Assembly: GCA_900770345.1 (NCBI GenBank)
Contig: CAAGKF010000219.1
Location: forward strand, 1 to 10,665
Reading direction: 5' to 3'
Origin: Lachnospiraceae bacterium
GTDB taxonomy: Bacteria; Bacillota; Clostridia; Lachnospirales; Lachnospiraceae
Length of the DNA: 10,665 nt
In this document: positions 1 through 4,909 of the stretch, in pieces
Layout: the number at the start of each line of letters is the position of its first letter
How positions within the stretch are numbered: the stretch's first letter is position 1
Translations under genes and position numbers: made by a program
Notes under the pieces: model-generated
What the model was told of the DNA's origin: nothing
The model's database searches: none
The model's input: only the letters and a program-made list of their open reading frames with translations

Positions 1-60
1 AAAGTCCATATCATGAAGATATGCGGCCAGCCTGCGTGTCTCCTGATTGGTTGTCTCCAT
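1..60 (-). CDS. N-terminal fragment of a probable MmgE/PrpD-family protein (truncated by window edge)
   Basis: Read on the minus strand from an ATG at 60, the frame is open to the window edge and gives METTNQETRRLAAYLHDMDF. An excellent ribosome binding site (AAGGAGGG, complement of about 66-73) sits 6 nt before this ATG, so the start is convincing. The pattern of a short polar head followed by T-R-x-L-A-x-Y/F-(6 residues)-F is what MmgE/PrpD proteins (2-methylcitrate dehydratase, cis-aconitate decarboxylase-like and related enzymes of unknown substrate) commonly show at their N-terminus. This is only 20 residues, so the family call is a memory-based guess; that a gene starts here is much surer. 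It diverges from the GntR regulator, with GGTATACC palindromes just upstream of it, which suggests it is a target of that regulator. Confidence 0.5.
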   Translation of the reverse strand, partial: METTNQETRRLAAYLHDMDF

Positions 61-80
61 AATAAGCCCTCCTTGAATTG

Positions 81-94
81 TTCGGTATACCGAA
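81..94. promoter_or_regulatory. Candidate GntR (FadR-type) operator, perfect 14-bp palindrome
   Basis: TTCGGTATACCGAA is a perfect palindrome lying 21 nt upstream of the minus-strand start codon. GntR regulators of the FadR/FCD subfamily are known to bind short palindromes of the TGGTNNNACCA / GGTATACC kind. The adjacent divergent gene encodes exactly such a regulator. Its position close to the minus-strand ribosome binding site fits repression of the left-hand gene, although its own promoter is not obvious to me. Confidence 0.6.
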
Positions 95-113
95 GAATGG
101 AAAAACAGAATAA

Positions 114-145
114 TGGTATACCACACTGTTTACTTTAGGATACCA
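114..145. promoter_or_regulatory. Second GntR-type operator plus a degenerate third site
   Basis: TGGTATACCA at 114-123 is a perfect 10-bp palindrome sharing the GGTATACC core with the site at 81-94. A degenerate copy, AGGATACCA, follows at 137-145. The two intact palindromes are about 31 bp apart centre to centre, close to three helical turns, which would put bound dimers on one face of the DNA. Assignment to the neighbouring GntR protein is inference from family knowledge and position. Confidence 0.5.
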
Positions 146-169
146 CATATAATCACAAAAGGAAAGATA

Positions 170-221
170 TTTTTTGAAAATTTTTATGCAATTTTTTATG
201 TTTTTTTTTATGTAATGTTTT
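170..221. other. Phased T-tracts, possible intrinsic DNA bend upstream of the gntR promoter
   Basis: Runs of T occur at 170-175, 181-185, 192-197, 201-209 and 218-221. The centres of the first four are 10-12 bp apart, near the helical repeat, the arrangement that produces curved DNA. The block ends about 20 bp upstream of the -35 box at 242, where AT-rich DNA can also act as an UP element. Any effect on expression is inference. Confidence 0.35.
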
Positions 222-241
222 CCTACGGGAAAGCAGGACTA

Positions 242-270
242 TTGACAAGACGATAGTTTTTTTCTATAAT
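242..270 (+). promoter_or_regulatory. Promoter of the gntR-marR pair
   Basis: A perfect consensus pair is present: TTGACA at 242-247 and TATAAT at 265-270 with a 17-bp spacer. Transcription should start near 277, giving a leader of about 70 nt before the gntR start at 348. Neither GGTATACC palindrome overlaps this promoter; they lie more than 115 bp upstream. Confidence 0.85.
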
Positions 271-347
271 TTATGAATATGCATACAGATTGAAACAGCT
301 GAAAAATGGCGCAGATACAATAAAAATTGTAGTAAAGAGGGAAGTTC

Positions 348-1055
348 ATGGCAGAAAAAAAAGCATCAGCAAATAAGTATTATGAAATTATTCTGGACTG
401 GTTCAAGCAGCAGCTCATATCTGGTGAGCTGCGGGAGGGGGATGTGATTCCCTCGGAGAGAGAACTGGCAAACCGTTTTGGCGTGAGTCGGGTGCCGGTA
501 CGCGAAGCTCTGCGTATACTGGAATACATCGGCATTATTTCAAACGGGCCGGACGGAATGACGATCCAGAAGGTAGATATTCAGCTTATGAATCCCAAGG
601 CCAATTTTGCATCCGAGATCACGATCGAAACAATTGAGAATCTGTTTGAGGTCAGAATTTTTCTGGAATCTGCAGCTGCCTATTATGCAGCGCTCAGGCG
701 TACAGACGAGGATATTCGCCTGATGCGTGAATCCATTCAGAAAATGTCTGCTGCCATGGATAATTCTGAGGGGAGAGACAAGGAAATTATCCGCGCTTCC
801 CATGATTTTCACTTTCACGTTATTTCTGCAGCGAAAAATCCTGTTCTTGAAAATGTATACCGGAATTTATACGATCTGCTGGAAATTTCAAAACAGTATA
901 CCATGAATCCCGTCAGTGTTTCAGACGCTACTCTGATGGACCATGAAGCGATTCTGTATAAAATCGAGAATGGCAACGCGGAGGAGGCCAGCAAGTACAT
1001 GAAGTTTCATCTGACCAGAGCTTTAAAGAGGCTGGCTCCGGGAAGAGAGGTATAA
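348..1055 (+). CDS. GntR-family transcriptional regulator, FadR/FCD subfamily
   Basis: A 235-residue repressor-type protein, the usual length for this subfamily. Residues about 8-75 form the N-terminal winged helix-turn-helix, with the signature PSERELANRFGVSRVPVREAL (split here by position: P35-S36-E37 then recognition helix around S47-E53). Residues about 90-230 are the all-helical FCD ligand domain. Its metal-binding residues are recognisable as D153 and H157 (the D-x3-H pair), H199 and H221, so it probably senses a carboxylate through a bound divalent metal, as characterised FCD proteins do. The start has an AGAGGGAAG ribosome binding site. It is followed 36 bp later by marR in the same direction. 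Likely target: the divergent gene at the left edge via GGTATACC sites; a role for the downstream transporter is possible. The effector is unknown. Confidence 0.93.
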   Translation: MAEKKASANKYYEIILDWFKQQLISGELREGDVIPSERELANRFGVSRVPVREALRILEYIGIISNGPDGMTIQKVDIQLMNPKANFASEITIETIENLFEVRIFLESAAAYYAALRRTDEDIRLMRESIQKMSAAMDNSEGRDKEIIRASHDFHFHVISAAKNPVLENVYRNLYDLLEISKQYTMNPVSVSDATLMDHEAILYKIENGNAEEASKYMKFHLTRALKRLAPGREV

Positions 1056-1060
1056 AGCAG

Positions 1061-1072
1061 CCGGTATTCCGG
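1061..1072. promoter_or_regulatory. GntR-operator-like near-palindrome between gntR and marR
   Basis: CCGGTATTCCGG differs at one base from a perfect CCGGTATACCGG palindrome and matches the core of the 81-94 site (CGGTATACCG) at nine of ten bases. It lies 6 nt after the gntR stop and 20 nt before the marR start. It could be an operator, a small hairpin affecting marR translation, or chance. Confidence 0.3.
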
Positions 1073-1091
1073 TGAGAAAAGGGGATCATCA

Positions 1092-1592
1092 ATGACGGAA
1101 AAGCAGAATCAAAAAAAATACAGCAATGTGGAAGCGACAGATATTATTCATCAGGTAGCTAATTTTTATATTAACACAAAGGTTCCTCATGATTACGGAA
1201 CGGGGGAAACCTACACTTCGGTAGAGGTACATACGTTAAAGCACATTGCGGACAATCCCGGCATTACAGTGACGGAGCTGGCCAGAGATTACGGGAAGAC
1301 CAAGGGGGCAGTCTCACAGATCCTGAAAAAGATCGAATCCAAAGGGTTGATTCGGAGGGAAGCTGATCCGGGTAATGACAATAAATGTCTGCTCTATATA
1401 ACAGAAAAGGGCGAAATGCTGGATGGCGCCCACAGAAGTTATGATGAGCGCAATTCCAGCGAGACCATGGATCGTGTCAGAGAGAATTTTGATGAGGATG
1501 AGTTTAATATGGCTTTCCGGGTTCTGGAGTCCTGGCTTTCTGTCAGGCGGGAAGTACAGCAGGAGCGTGTGGCGCGAAAGAAACATAAGTGA
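1092..1592 (+). CDS. MarR-family transcriptional regulator
   Basis: A 166-residue protein with the MarR fold order. Residues 1-40 give the N-terminal dimerisation helix; about 43-82 hold the helix-turn-helix (ITVTELARDYGKTKGAVSQ, recognition helix around 70-80); about 83-108 form the wing, with DPGNDNK and YITEKGEML matching the family's D-x-x-D-x-R ... LTxxG pattern, though the usual wing arginine is K98. Residues 110-166 are the charged C-terminal dimerisation helices. The start at 1092 follows an AAGGGG sequence about 8 nt upstream. It is probably co-transcribed with gntR from the promoter at 242. MarR proteins bind palindromes of about 15 bp; two of these overlap the promoter of the downstream PLP-enzyme/transporter operon at 1966-2002, making that operon the best candidate target. 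The ligand is unknown. Confidence 0.92.
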   Translation: MTEKQNQKKYSNVEATDIIHQVANFYINTKVPHDYGTGETYTSVEVHTLKHIADNPGITVTELARDYGKTKGAVSQILKKIESKGLIRREADPGNDNKCLLYITEKGEMLDGAHRSYDERNSSETMDRVRENFDEDEFNMAFRVLESWLSVRREVQQERVARKKHK

Positions 1593-1613
1593 TAAAACTC
1601 TGAAAAAGAAACA

Positions 1614-1679
1614 TTGATCTTTATCGGCATGCCGGTTATAAAGCAGCTGAAGGCAAAAAGGGCTGAAAAAGCAGTTTAA
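1614..1679 (+). pseudogene. Remnant of a second tctA gene (C-terminal ~21 codons only)
   Basis: Frame 1614-1679 reads L-IFIGMP-VIKQLKAKRAEKAV-stop. The intact TctA encoded at 4910-6421 ends V-IFIGMP-IVKRFKKTEKAA-stop. IFIGMP is identical, the basic stretch and the EKA end match, and the final nucleotides CTGAAAAAGCAG-NN-TAA are the same in both. There is no ribosome binding site or upstream domain, and similarity stops abruptly near 1614, 21 nt after the marR stop. The simplest reading is that a tctA gene once followed marR and was removed by a deletion that spared its last codons and its terminator. Insertion of a duplicated fragment is the alternative. It encodes nothing functional. Confidence 0.75.
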
Positions 1680-1713
1680 AAACTAAAAAAATGAATACTG
1701 TGATTCAGAAAAC

Positions 1714-1751
1714 AAAAAAGGCTCTTAATTTTCAGAGCCTTTTTTGTTTTT
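1714..1751 (+). terminator. Rho-independent terminator after marR / tctA remnant
   Basis: A perfect 12-bp stem, AAAAAAGGCTCT with AGAGCCTTTTTT, encloses an 8-nt loop and continues into TGTTTTT-type sequence. It ends the gntR-marR transcript. Because it sits 35 nt after the tctA remnant's stop codon, it was probably the terminator of the older transporter operon. The A-run on the 5' side could let it work in the other direction too. Confidence 0.9.
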
Positions 1752-1753
1752 CG

Positions 1754-1782
1754 TAGACAGCGTGAAAAAAATGTTATATAAT
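1754..1782 (+). promoter_or_regulatory. Candidate promoter between two terminators
   Basis: TAGACA at 1754-1759 (one mismatch to TTGACA) and a perfect TATAAT at 1777-1782 are separated by 17 bp. The start would fall near 1789, only about 90 nt before the next terminator, so the product would be a very short RNA unless termination is bypassed. Confidence 0.5.
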
Positions 1783-1788
1783 CGCTGA

Positions 1789-1878
1789 TATTCGTTAAAG
1801 TTTCTTCAAACCGAAATTCCATAGATAAAAGAAGATATGTACAAAGATGCAGATGGATTTCATCAGCATCTTTTTTTT
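1789..1878 (+). ncRNA. Possible ~90-nt small RNA or attenuated leader transcript
   Basis: The interval is bounded by a good promoter (1754-1782) and a strong intrinsic terminator (1843-1878), and the AT-rich sequence between contains no convincing gene. That is the layout of a stand-alone small RNA, or of a leader whose hairpin controls read-through into the operon starting at 2133. A short ATG frame at 1836 runs through the terminator but has a poor ribosome binding site, so I do not call it. No known RNA family is recognised. Confidence 0.3.
1843..1878 (+). terminator. Intrinsic terminator, 13-bp stem and T8
   Basis: AAAGATGCAGATG (1843-1855) pairs with CATCAGCATCTTT (1861-1873) with a single A-A mismatch and a 5-nt GATTT loop, followed by T to 1878. 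It lies upstream of the operon promoter at 1946, so it either ends a short transcript from 1754 or insulates the operon. Confidence 0.8.
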
Positions 1879-1945
1879 GAATGTACAAAAAGCACAAAAA
1901 CAAAAGTTTATTTTGCTTATTTGCAACAAAAATCACAATTCCCTA

Positions 1946-1974
1946 TTGACAATATGTTAAAAAAGGTTTAGTAT
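1946..1974 (+). promoter_or_regulatory. Promoter of the PLP enzyme-tctCBA operon
   Basis: TTGACA at 1946-1951 and TAGTAT at 1969-1974 (four of six -10 consensus bases) are 17 bp apart. Transcription from near 1981 would give a leader of about 150 nt before the start codon at 2133. The -10 box lies inside the first 15-bp palindrome of the next entry, which predicts direct repression. Confidence 0.7.
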
Positions 1975-2002
1975 CTAAATATCAAAGGTTTAGCTTCTAA
2001 AC
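1966..2002. promoter_or_regulatory. Tandem 15-bp palindromes, probable MarR operators
   Basis: GTTTAG-TAT-CTAAAT (1966-1980) and the perfect GTTTAG-CTT-CTAAAC (1988-2002) are copies of one operator, each preceded by AAAG. Their centres are 22 bp apart, two helical turns. The first covers the -10 box and the second covers the expected start site. Size, symmetry and position are typical of MarR-family operators, and a MarR gene ends about 370 bp upstream. Binding by that protein is inference. Confidence 0.65.
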
Positions 2003-2043
2003 ACAAACAGCTTAACGAAGTTCTTACAAAATTTTATCATCCT

Positions 2044-2111
2044 TCATAGAAAAAGGCTATGACGGGATCAGAAAACAATATTTTACAAAAGTAAAATATA
2101 AACGTATATTT
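2044..2111 (+). repeat. Leader inverted repeats, two of them mutually exclusive
   Basis: Three stems precede the ribosome binding site at 2118. TCATAG/CTATGA pairs 2044-2049 with 2057-2062. ATATTTTAC/GTAAAATAT pairs 2078-2086 with 2091-2099 around an AAAA loop. AAATATA/TATATTT pairs 2094-2100 with 2105-2111. The last two share 2094-2099 and cannot form together. They are nearly all A-U, hence weak as RNA; the 22-bp palindrome at 2078-2099 could instead be a protein-binding site. Confidence 0.4.
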
Positions 2112-2132
2112 AAGAAAAAGGAGAGTGTGGAC

Positions 2133-3296
2133 ATGGGTTTGGTACATGATTTTGATGAATTTGTAGACAGAAGAGGCACAGATTCCAAAAAGTATTCCGT
2201 ATATCCTCAGGATGTGCTTCCGATGTGGATCGCTGACAGTGATTTTAAGGCTCCTCAGCCGGTGGTGGATGCGCTGGTTGAGCGTATGCAGCAGGGTGTA
2301 TATGGCTATACTTTGAACAGTGAGCGCCTGAAGAAAGCCGGTGCGAACTGGCAGAAAGATCGCTTCGGATGGGATGTGGATCCTGCGTGGGTTGAATTTG
2401 TACCGGGTGTTATCTCCGGCGTAATCAGCGCAGTGCGTGCACTCAGCCAGCCGGGTGACAATATTGTGATCCAGACTCCTTGTTATCCGCCATTTAAGGA
2501 CCTGTCTGATCACAACGGCCGTCATCTTTTGAGAAATGCTCTTGTTTTAAAGGATGGTCATTACGAGATCAATTTTGAAGAGTTTGAGGAGATGGCAAAG
2601 GATACCAGAACCAAGCTGTTTATCCTGTGCAATCCTCAGAATCCGTCCGGAAGGGTGTTTACAAAAGAAGAGCTTACCCGTTTGGGAGAAATCTGCCTGA
2701 AGTACCATGTAACTGTGCTGGCAGATGAGATTCATCAGGATCTGGTATACAGCGGTCATAAGCATATACCGTTTGCAAGCATCTGCAGGGAATTTGAGCA
2801 GAACAGTGTATCCTTTATGAATCCCAGCAAGACCTTTAATGTACCGGGCTTCCGTACAGCCGCTTTTATCGCGGCCAATCCGGTATTAAAGAACGCGGTT
2901 CATGATATCGTGGTAAACAATAAGGCCATCGGTGAGAATATCTGCGGAACGATCGCGTTCTATACCGCTTATGAGCAGTGTGCATACTATGCGGATCAGA
3001 TGGCTGCTTATGTAGAGAAGAACCGCGATCTGGTGGAAGAAACCTTAAAGGACGTGAAGGGGATCAATGTGATCCATGCAGAGGGTACATATTTATTATG
3101 GCTGGACTGCAGAGGTCTTGGAATGAAGCAGGCAGAGCTGGACAAGTTCTTTGTTGAGACTGTGAAGGTGGGCTTTAACAGCGGCAAAGGCTTCGGACCG
3201 GAAGGAGAAGGCTTCCTGCGCATGAACGTGGCTTGTCCGAGATGTACCGTAGAAGAAGCGTTAAAGAGAATTGTAACGGCAGTAAATGCGTTATAA
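2133..3296 (+). CDS. MalY/PatB-family PLP-dependent enzyme (C-S lyase or aminotransferase)
   Basis: A 387-residue fold-type I PLP enzyme. The N-terminus (FDEFVDRRGTDSKKY, then DVLPMWIADSDFKAP) is the hallmark of the MalY/PatB cystathionine beta-lyase group. NPQNPSGR lies at 167-174, D198 in the ADEIHQDL motif should contact the pyridine nitrogen, K233 in NPSKTFNVPG is the Schiff-base lysine, and the FLRMNVACPR arginine near the C-terminus should bind the substrate carboxylate. Family members cleave the C-S bond of cystathionine or other S-substituted cysteines to give pyruvate, ammonia and a thiol; some act as aminotransferases. I place the start at ATG 2133: the AAGGAG at 2118-2123 is 9 nt away, whereas the in-frame GTG at 2127 is only 3 nt away. 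It is first in the operon, 31 bp before tctC, suggesting it acts on what the transporter imports. Substrate not determinable. Confidence 0.88.
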   Translation: MGLVHDFDEFVDRRGTDSKKYSVYPQDVLPMWIADSDFKAPQPVVDALVERMQQGVYGYTLNSERLKKAGANWQKDRFGWDVDPAWVEFVPGVISGVISAVRALSQPGDNIVIQTPCYPPFKDLSDHNGRHLLRNALVLKDGHYEINFEEFEEMAKDTRTKLFILCNPQNPSGRVFTKEELTRLGEICLKYHVTVLADEIHQDLVYSGHKHIPFASICREFEQNSVSFMNPSKTFNVPGFRTAAFIAANPVLKNAVHDIVVNNKAIGENICGTIAFYTAYEQCAYYADQMAAYVEKNRDLVEETLKDVKGINVIHAEGTYLLWLDCRGLGMKQAELDKFFVETVKVGFNSGKGFGPEGEGFLRMNVACPRCTVEEALKRIVTAVNAL

Positions 3297-3327
3297 TAAT
3301 AACCTTACGAAAAGGAGAGAAAAGACT

Positions 3328-4413
3328 ATGAAAAAAAGATTTGCAGCAATCGTGTGTGCAGGCCTGGTAGCAGCTTCCCTGGCAGGATGCTCCTCCAGCA
3401 AACCGGCGGAGACCACAGCAGCTCCGGCAACCACAGCAGCAGCGGCTGAGACCACAGCAGCGGCAGCAGAGACTCAGGCAGCTGAGGCTCCGGCAGCAGA
3501 AGCTCCGGCAGAGGCAGCAAAGCCTGATAACTTCCCCAAGAAGAACATTAAGATCATTGTTCCTTACGATGCAGGCGGCGGCGTAGATATCACCACCCGT
3601 CTTCTGACCGATGCAGCCGGAAAGGATTACTTTGACGGAAAGTCTCTGATCGTTGAGAATATGGCAGGCGGCGGCGCCGTTATCGGCCACACTGCAGTTG
3701 CCAACGCTGAGCCGGACGGCTACACACTGCTGGCATACACCAGTGCAGTTGTAAACAATCCGCTGTTAAAGGATGTAACCTACACACTGGACAGCTTCAA
3801 GACTCTGGGCATGGTATGCTTTGATCCTGAGATCCTGGTTGTTCCTCCTACATCCGAATACAAGACATATGATGAGTTTGTTGCTTATGCAAAAGAAAAT
3901 ACAGTTAAGGTAGCAACTCCGGGACATTCCACCGCTCACCACATCGCGGCGATCCAGTTCGCAAAGGAGCAGGGCCTGAAGTTTGAGTATCTGCACAACG
4001 ACAGTGCATCCGTACAGATGCAGCAGTTAATGGGCGGCCACTGTGACGCGGCATTCATGGCAGTAGGCGAGACTGTAAGCGCCATCAATGACGGAACTAT
4101 CATCGGTCTGGCAATGGGCGGTGAAGAGCGCAATGCGGATATTCCGGATGTACCCACCTTCGTTGAGTGCGGCAGCAGCCTGGTAGCAGGAGCATTCCGT
4201 GGATATGCATGCCCGGCAGGCGTACCGGATGATGTATATCAGTACCTGGTAAGCGAATTTGACAAGATCATCACCTCTGACAAGTTCATTCAGAGTATGA
4301 AGGATGCTGCAATCCCATACGCATACAAGAATGCGGCAGATTTCCAGGCGTATGCAAATGAGTGCTCCAAGAATCTGGAGGCCCTTGTTCCTGAGTTAAA
4401 GGCACAGCAGTAA
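3328..4413 (+). CDS. tctC: Tripartite tricarboxylate transporter substrate-binding lipoprotein, TctC/Bug family
   Basis: A 361-residue extracellular receptor of a TTT importer. Residues 1-20 are a lipoprotein signal peptide ending in the lipobox SLAGC, with C21 the lipidated residue. Residues 22-68 form a low-complexity Ala/Thr/Glu/Pro linker that probably holds the domain away from the membrane. The Bug domain starts near 69: NIKIIVPYDAGGGVDI (74-88), NMAGGGAVIG (111-120), PDGYTLL (129-135), GGHCDAAF (236-243) and DIPDVPTF (271-278) are the usual landmarks. Known Bug proteins bind di- and tricarboxylates, amino acids, sugar acids or aromatic acids in a Venus-flytrap cleft, so the ligand cannot be named. 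The start at 3328 has AAGGAGAG 8 nt upstream; a longer in-frame upstream ATG would spoil the signal peptide. Co-transcribed with the PLP enzyme before it and tctB after it. Confidence 0.95.
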   Translation: MKKRFAAIVCAGLVAASLAGCSSSKPAETTAAPATTAAAAETTAAAAETQAAEAPAAEAPAEAAKPDNFPKKNIKIIVPYDAGGGVDITTRLLTDAAGKDYFDGKSLIVENMAGGGAVIGHTAVANAEPDGYTLLAYTSAVVNNPLLKDVTYTLDSFKTLGMVCFDPEILVVPPTSEYKTYDEFVAYAKENTVKVATPGHSTAHHIAAIQFAKEQGLKFEYLHNDSASVQMQQLMGGHCDAAFMAVGETVSAINDGTIIGLAMGGEERNADIPDVPTFVECGSSLVAGAFRGYACPAGVPDDVYQYLVSEFDKIITSDKFIQSMKDAAIPYAYKNAADFQAYANECSKNLEALVPELKAQQ

Positions 4414-4459
4414 AATTATATCGAAGCAACACTTTGACATTGCGCTAGGAGGTGCAGCA

Positions 4460-4897
4460 TTGAATAAGAAACAGTTGATGATCGAACTGGCTATGCCTGT
4501 TGTATTTATCCTGGCTGCTATCTATATCATTGTGAAAGCGATCCCGATGAAGAGCGAGGGCGTGTTCCCGATCATGTCCGCGAGCGTGCTCTTGCTCTGC
4601 GCCATCTATCTTCTAATCGAGGTACTGGTCAAGAAGGAAAAAATTGTAAAACTGGAAGGCGTGAATCTGCCCATGGTCGGAGTCACCCTTCTGGCCCTGG
4701 TGATATACGTAGTTTTGCTTAAAAAGATCGGTTATATCATTGACACATTTCTTCTGTGCGTATTTATTATCCGTTCGCTGGGATATAAAAAGATCGGAGT
4801 CATTATAATGTGCTCTGCTCTTGCGGTAGCAGCTACATTTTTTATTTTCAAGGTTTTATTGTCGGTTCCGTTGCCGATGGTATTTTTAGATTTCTAA
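4460..4897 (+). CDS. tctB: Tripartite tricarboxylate transporter small membrane subunit, TctB family
   Basis: A 145-residue hydrophobic protein, the normal size for TctB, with about four membrane segments (roughly 8-28, 36-57, 70-90, and a hydrophobic C-terminal half 92-142 interrupted by the basic loop RSLGYKK). It partners TctA in the membrane to drive cation-coupled uptake of the ligand delivered by TctC. TctB sequences diverge widely, so the call rests on size, topology and position between tctC and tctA. The start is a TTG: a perfect AGGAGGT at 4447-4453 sits 7 nt upstream of it and no ATG lies nearby, the next in-frame ATG being codon 7. Gap to tctC is 46 bp; the stop overlaps the tctA ribosome binding site. 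Confidence 0.9.
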   Translation: MNKKQLMIELAMPVVFILAAIYIIVKAIPMKSEGVFPIMSASVLLLCAIYLLIEVLVKKEKIVKLEGVNLPMVGVTLLALVIYVVLLKKIGYIIDTFLLCVFIIRSLGYKKIGVIIMCSALAVAATFFIFKVLLSVPLPMVFLDF

Positions 4898-4909
4898 GGA
4901 GGTGGGAAA

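Noticed and set aside
211..224. Possible catabolite-repression (cre) box near TGTAATGTTTTCCT
   Set aside because: The central CG required by the cre consensus is missing and symmetry is poor.
1051..1647. Shared 11-mer TATAAAGCAGC at 1051-1061 and 1637-1647
   Set aside because: Considered as a possible deletion or recombination junction, but the second copy lies inside the tctA-like coding remnant rather than at its edge, so it looks coincidental.
1836..1970. Possible 44-residue peptide beginning MYKDADGFHQHLFF
   Set aside because: The ribosome binding site is weak, the frame runs through a strong terminator hairpin, and the sequence shows no leader-peptide logic such as a run of one amino acid.
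2037..2525. 162-codon minus-strand frame across the operon leader
   Set aside because: It is antisense to the well-supported PLP-enzyme N-terminus and would run through the operon promoter leader.
3175..3690. 171-codon minus-strand frame rich in Cys, Leu and Arg
   Set aside because: It is antisense to the GCA-rich linker of tctC and the end of the PLP-enzyme gene; its composition is a by-product of that repeat and there is no ribosome binding site.
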